In this document: positions 60,835 to 64,000 of the stretch, piece by piece
Position numbering within the stretch: position 1 is the first letter of the stretch
How the letters are laid out: every line of letters starts with the position of its first letter
Assembly: GCA_021229015.1 (NCBI GenBank)
Contig: CM037788.1
Coordinates: forward strand, 52,841,360 to 52,905,359
DNA from: Solen grandis
Taxonomy: Eukaryota > Mollusca > Bivalvia > Adapedonta > Solenidae
Length of the DNA: 64,000 nt
Direction: 5' to 3'
The notes under the pieces: generated by a model
What the model was told of the DNA's origin: nothing
What the model saw: only the letters and a program-made list of their open reading frames with translations
Database searches by the model: none
Program-made: the position numbers and the translations under genes

Positions 60835-62211
60835 TGGAATCGACCTAGGACGCATTGGTGAGAAACACTTCTACTACGTTATCCAGGCAACATAGAGAAA
60901 AAACTGCGGAATGTTCTTTATCTAGAACAACATACATCTTGATGACACTGCTACAACCCGCAAATAACATCGTAATCGCCCACATGTTATCACCCTTTAT
61001 AAAATCATACCATTTAAACTTCACTTCAGGAAAGAACATTAACAAATGAAGATGTCTTTATCTTCTACTCCAGTTCATGACTTCGATCTAAATTGAAATC
61101 ATTAAAGATTAAAAGATAAAACAGAGGAAACTATTGCTGCATTGTCTTCTGAAGCCCCCATGGGCTAATGCCGATGTTAGCAACATCGCTGCGGTGAAAA
61201 CTGAAGCTGAAGTGCCTTGAAAGCTGCGGAAGATGGAGTCTCTGATAATATAAATAAAAATCTGGTTGATTTTTGTTCAGCACATTCTTTTTACATGCGT
61301 ATTTTTTTTGTCTTTTCTATTCGAATATAAAATCTCATTTGGTTTGATGGATAGGGGGCTCCTAAGAATATTAAACGAAACATTCCTGATTGAATTCGAA
61401 TAATGATTCCCTAGGAGAATGTTTTCATTATAGTGTTGATTACCACTCAAGTCATTTTTAATTTTTAAAAATTTTCACAGAGGATAATTAACTAAATATT
61501 GGATTTAAAACTATGTATGTTTTACCTCTGTCATTACCCATCTACAGACGCATGGGTTACCAAATGCAACATTCCGTGATTGTTAAAACAATAGGTGGTT
61601 TCTCCATCACAAGCAATAGCGTTACGAACGGTATTAAACATATATTTAGACGTATATATTATATTTAAAAATGAGTTGTTTTTTTCTTGTTCGTCACATG
61701 ACTGACCCCATTCATGCTCACTTCACATGCTGAAAATATGAAAAAACACTTACGAATTCGCTAACCGGAACTGATGAAGACACCATGTCGCGGTATGTGT
61801 CACGTGGTACAGCACGCACCTGCTTCGCGGATACCGTATTCTATGATTAACCGGAATTCCCTGAAGTGCGTTTACGAAAAATAACTTTTCTATGTGGCCT
61901 ACGCTTTATTAGGGAGAGAAGAAAGAAAAACTTAATTTTATTTCTTCTGATCATATGTGAACAAGCTGCTTTAAAAATTGTATAAACGACTAACAAAATT
62001 AAATACGAATGCATTTTTAATGGCAAAGCACTCACATATGTACAATGAAAAGCATCTTTAGATATATCAAAATACCATCCGTTGGACTTTAATACTTAGC
62101 AAATTAACATCAGTTAAATTCCTGACTACAGATATGTGCAATGAAGCACTAAGCTCTCGGATAGTTTTTTTCTGGTCCGATTCTTTCCCTTATACACATT
62201 CATTATGGAAC
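60835..62211. other. No intact gene; a decayed coding-like patch at about 61120-61240
   Basis: Between 61120 and 61240 the plus strand reads, with frame changes, EETIAALSSEAPMG, NADVSNIAAVKTEAEVP and KAAEDGVSDNINKN, followed by AATAAA. The GC content and codon-like texture differ from the flanks, suggesting a processed pseudogene scrap, but I recognise no family. The rest shows nothing. Confidence 0.3.
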
Positions 62212-62520
62212 GATCGCGATGGCCGTGTGTTTAGAGCGTCCTGTCCCTGAATTGGAATGTCGTGGGTTCGATCCCCGGCCGCGATATACCAAAGTCGTAT
62301 TGAAAATACCGGTGTAGCTCCCTGGCTTTGCACTCAGCATATAAGGTAGTTCGAGGATTGGTTGTCCCGGTGTCAGAATAATATGACCGTGTGTGGTATC
62401 ATGTCACATGTTTATGTGACACTGCATTGTGGCAGCACTATGTCTGTATCAAGAAGACAGTATCCACATGAATAAAATACAGTTGGTTGGACGTTAACCC
62501 CTATAAACAAAGCAACAAGC
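62212..62520 (+). mobile_element. tRNA-derived SINE, near full length
   Basis: The head is tRNA-like: GATGGCCGTGTGTTTAGAGC in A-box position and a strong B box GTGGGTTCGATCCCCGG (62262-62278), the internal pol III promoter. The body has ATATACCAAAGTCG, TGGTTGTCCCGGTGTCAGAA, GTGTGGTATCATGTCACATG and a CAGCACTATGTCTGTATCAA block. The tail ends GTTAACCCCTATAAACAAAG and is A/C-rich. It is the best copy of the SINE family seen elsewhere in the window. Confidence 0.75.
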
Positions 62521-62821
62521 AAATATTCTATATGTATTTACATACGTGTCCAGATATAAAAGACAAGTTCATGAGATCCCGAGTTGAGCATTGTAAGCGG
62601 TTTACTATAAATATAAAATCAGCGGAATTCTTAAAAGTACAATTCTGGAGATACTGGAGATTGTAATAAACCGAAGACTTGTTTAGAAAAATCAAAGACT
62701 CGGATAGCTCGGACAAGTAAATATTATCGCTCTGTCCCTGTTTCTCCGCACCGGAACTTTGACTCGAATCTCGGATTATTGACCCTTGGAGACTATCAAG
62801 TTTTCTGTACTTTTCTAAAGT

Positions 62822-62967
62822 CTACGAGTATTTCTCCGGGCAGCGTAGAATGTTTGCTCCACTTGCTGATCCACTTCCTGGCCAAATGTCTTCCTTTCGA
62901 GGACTTAATTGGACACTTGCTTCCTCAGGCACGAGATCGAAGTGCCAATAGAATACACCCGGCTGAC
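62822..62967 (+). CDS. Possible exon, family not recognised
   Basis: An open frame (continuous from 62779 to 62982) with GC content above its surroundings. A pyrimidine-rich acceptor-like TTTCTGTACTTTTCTAAAG ends at 62820 and a good donor, GTAAGA, starts at 62968. The frame reads SVECLLHLLIHFLAKCLPFE then DLIGHLLPQARDRSANRIHP. I recognise no domain, and it does not look like any other part of a GABA-B receptor. It may be a chance open frame in intron. Confidence 0.2.
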
Positions 62968-62982
62968 GTAAGATGTAATTAA

Positions 62983-63544
62983 TCGACAGTAAATCATGTA
63001 AAACTGTTTGAAATATCTAATTTGAACGTCTACGTATACGAAAGCAATGTGTAGCCAAGAAACATTGATATTTTGTTTGTGCCGTCATTCTTGCTTCTGT
63101 CTAGACGAGCTCCGTCAACCTGTTTGACGCAATCATATAGTTTTAGGTCAGTTTCTATGGTAATCCGCTTAAGAAAATTAGCCAAGTTATGATTTTTTTC
63201 ATCTAACACCTCATACAATTTGCTAGTTAAGATTCCAAAATTTGATACCTAAAATGGATTGATTGATATCTCCTAGTATTAATGAAATAGAATCACGCAA
63301 ACCTTTATTCGTTTATAATTGGGTTTTAACTTGAAAAAGTGGTAATCCATTGCACCATTGATTATTGTCAGAGGTTGCAGAAAGGTCCAGGATATGAACA
63401 ATTTCACGAAATCACACTGGCAATCTAAAAATGCCCGCTTGTCATTACTTGACAACAACTCGTCTCAATTGTAATATCTTGGACTCTTTGTGTCACTAAA
63501 AATAAAGGTAGTTTAATCCTATACGTCATACAGACTCACTTTAT
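62983..63544. other. Nothing recognised
   Basis: AT-rich, no supported feature. Confidence 0.45.
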
Positions 63545-63622
63545 GCATTGGCAAACCCTGCAGACTCAGATCAGATAGCTCCTATAGGAGCTCCTGATCA
63601 GGGTCTCCTCTGTTTGCTTATA
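63545..63622 (-). repeat. Short interspersed repeat, copy 2
   Basis: The reverse complement starts AAGCAAACAGAGGAGACCCT and matches 1378-1449. Its centre holds the perfect 16-bp palindrome AGCTCCTATAGGAGCT within GATCAGATAGC and CCTGATCAGG, giving a strongly self-complementary core that copy 1 has partly lost. Confidence 0.5.
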
Positions 63623-64000
63623 CAATAATTGAAGTTCAGATTTTTCACAGTCTGCACAACATGCACAACACAGATCAAAGCGCACAATGCGCTGAGAGAC
63701 GGCGACGGGATAATTAACATTATAAACACAGGGTTTCTGAAGTTATTGAAGCAGTCACATGACGACAAAAACTCCACCCGCTGTTGCTACAGAATTTCTG
63801 TTTGTAACATAATAATCCGGAATAAAGGTCATGAACCTTTCATTCATAAAGAGCTGCATACCTAAGTAGGTCATTCTCTTTCTCTAGTGCTAGCGAATTC
63901 TATCTGTTGTTTTGTATATGTAGAAATTGACCTGGTATTTGATTATTTAAGATACTAGAATGTTTGCCTATCTATTTCCAAGTTAAGAAATGCCCTGGGA
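63623..64000. other. Nothing recognised (right edge)
   Basis: A 78-codon open frame (63629-63865, plus) covers part of this stretch without recognisable motifs or splice framing. Confidence 0.4.

Noticed and set aside
62262..62278. Intact tRNA gene suggested by the B box
   Set aside because: The head does not close a full tRNA cloverleaf and is followed by a SINE body, so it is a SINE promoter.

Overview
This is AT-rich, repeat-dominated, intron-scale animal DNA. It contains one confidently recognised coding exon, a 135-nt piece of a GABA-B receptor subunit 1 gene (53389-53523, + strand), and no long open reading frames. The mixture of tRNA-derived SINEs, piggyBac-type MITEs, decayed LINE ORF2 and Helentron-like tandem arrays resembles what I know from bivalve molluscs. 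Bivalve is an inference from repeat style, not a proof. There are no bacterial genes, rRNA, intact tRNA genes or CRISPR arrays.

Layout. 1-2400: unique-looking DNA with two short repeats, ending in a 100-N gap (2401-2500). 2501-35047: about 32.5 kb of head-to-tail tandem repeats. Each monomer (about 2.0-4.6 kb) ends in a constant tail: GCAGAAAGTCCT, a short hairpin, then ACATCTAG followed by T. In the left part each monomer begins with a hairpin made of AGGACTTTCTGCC and its complement. That is the asymmetric terminal layout of Helentron/Helitron2-type rolling-circle transposons. Left of 19 kb, two monomer variants alternate in a dimeric higher-order repeat of about 5.4 kb. Inside each monomer is a second level of repetition, about 440-bp subunits carrying paired palindromic TGACGTCA (CRE) sites one helical turn apart. 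From about 13.5 to 21.5 kb the copies are riddled with one-base deletions, which looks like uncorrected long-read sequence.

35-40 kb: sparse, with tRNA-SINE copies, a MITE and an AGCATCATGCT minisatellite. 40434-47755: a 7.3-kb foldback-like transposon with long, internally repetitive inverted arms and a perfect 8-bp target duplication (CATCACTG). It sits inside one unit of an 820-830 bp tandem repeat whose neighbouring copy serves as a natural empty site. Its interior holds two wrecked LINE ORF2 fragments in tail-to-tail orientation. 47764-49415: the rest of that tandem repeat. About 49480-52500: an older, inverted array of the same 440-bp CRE-bearing family, cut by a second N gap (52501-52600).

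52.6-64 kb: intronic sequence around the GABBR1-like exon. The exon is flanked at about 0.4-0.5 kb by two 242-bp piggyBac-type MITEs in inverted orientation, able to pair across it. Further right are degenerate SINEs, other interspersed repeats and a small MITE. The notable biology is in the repeats: a tandem rolling-circle-like array packed with CRE palindromes, a foldback insertion with a paralogous empty site, and an exon bracketed by inverted MITEs.
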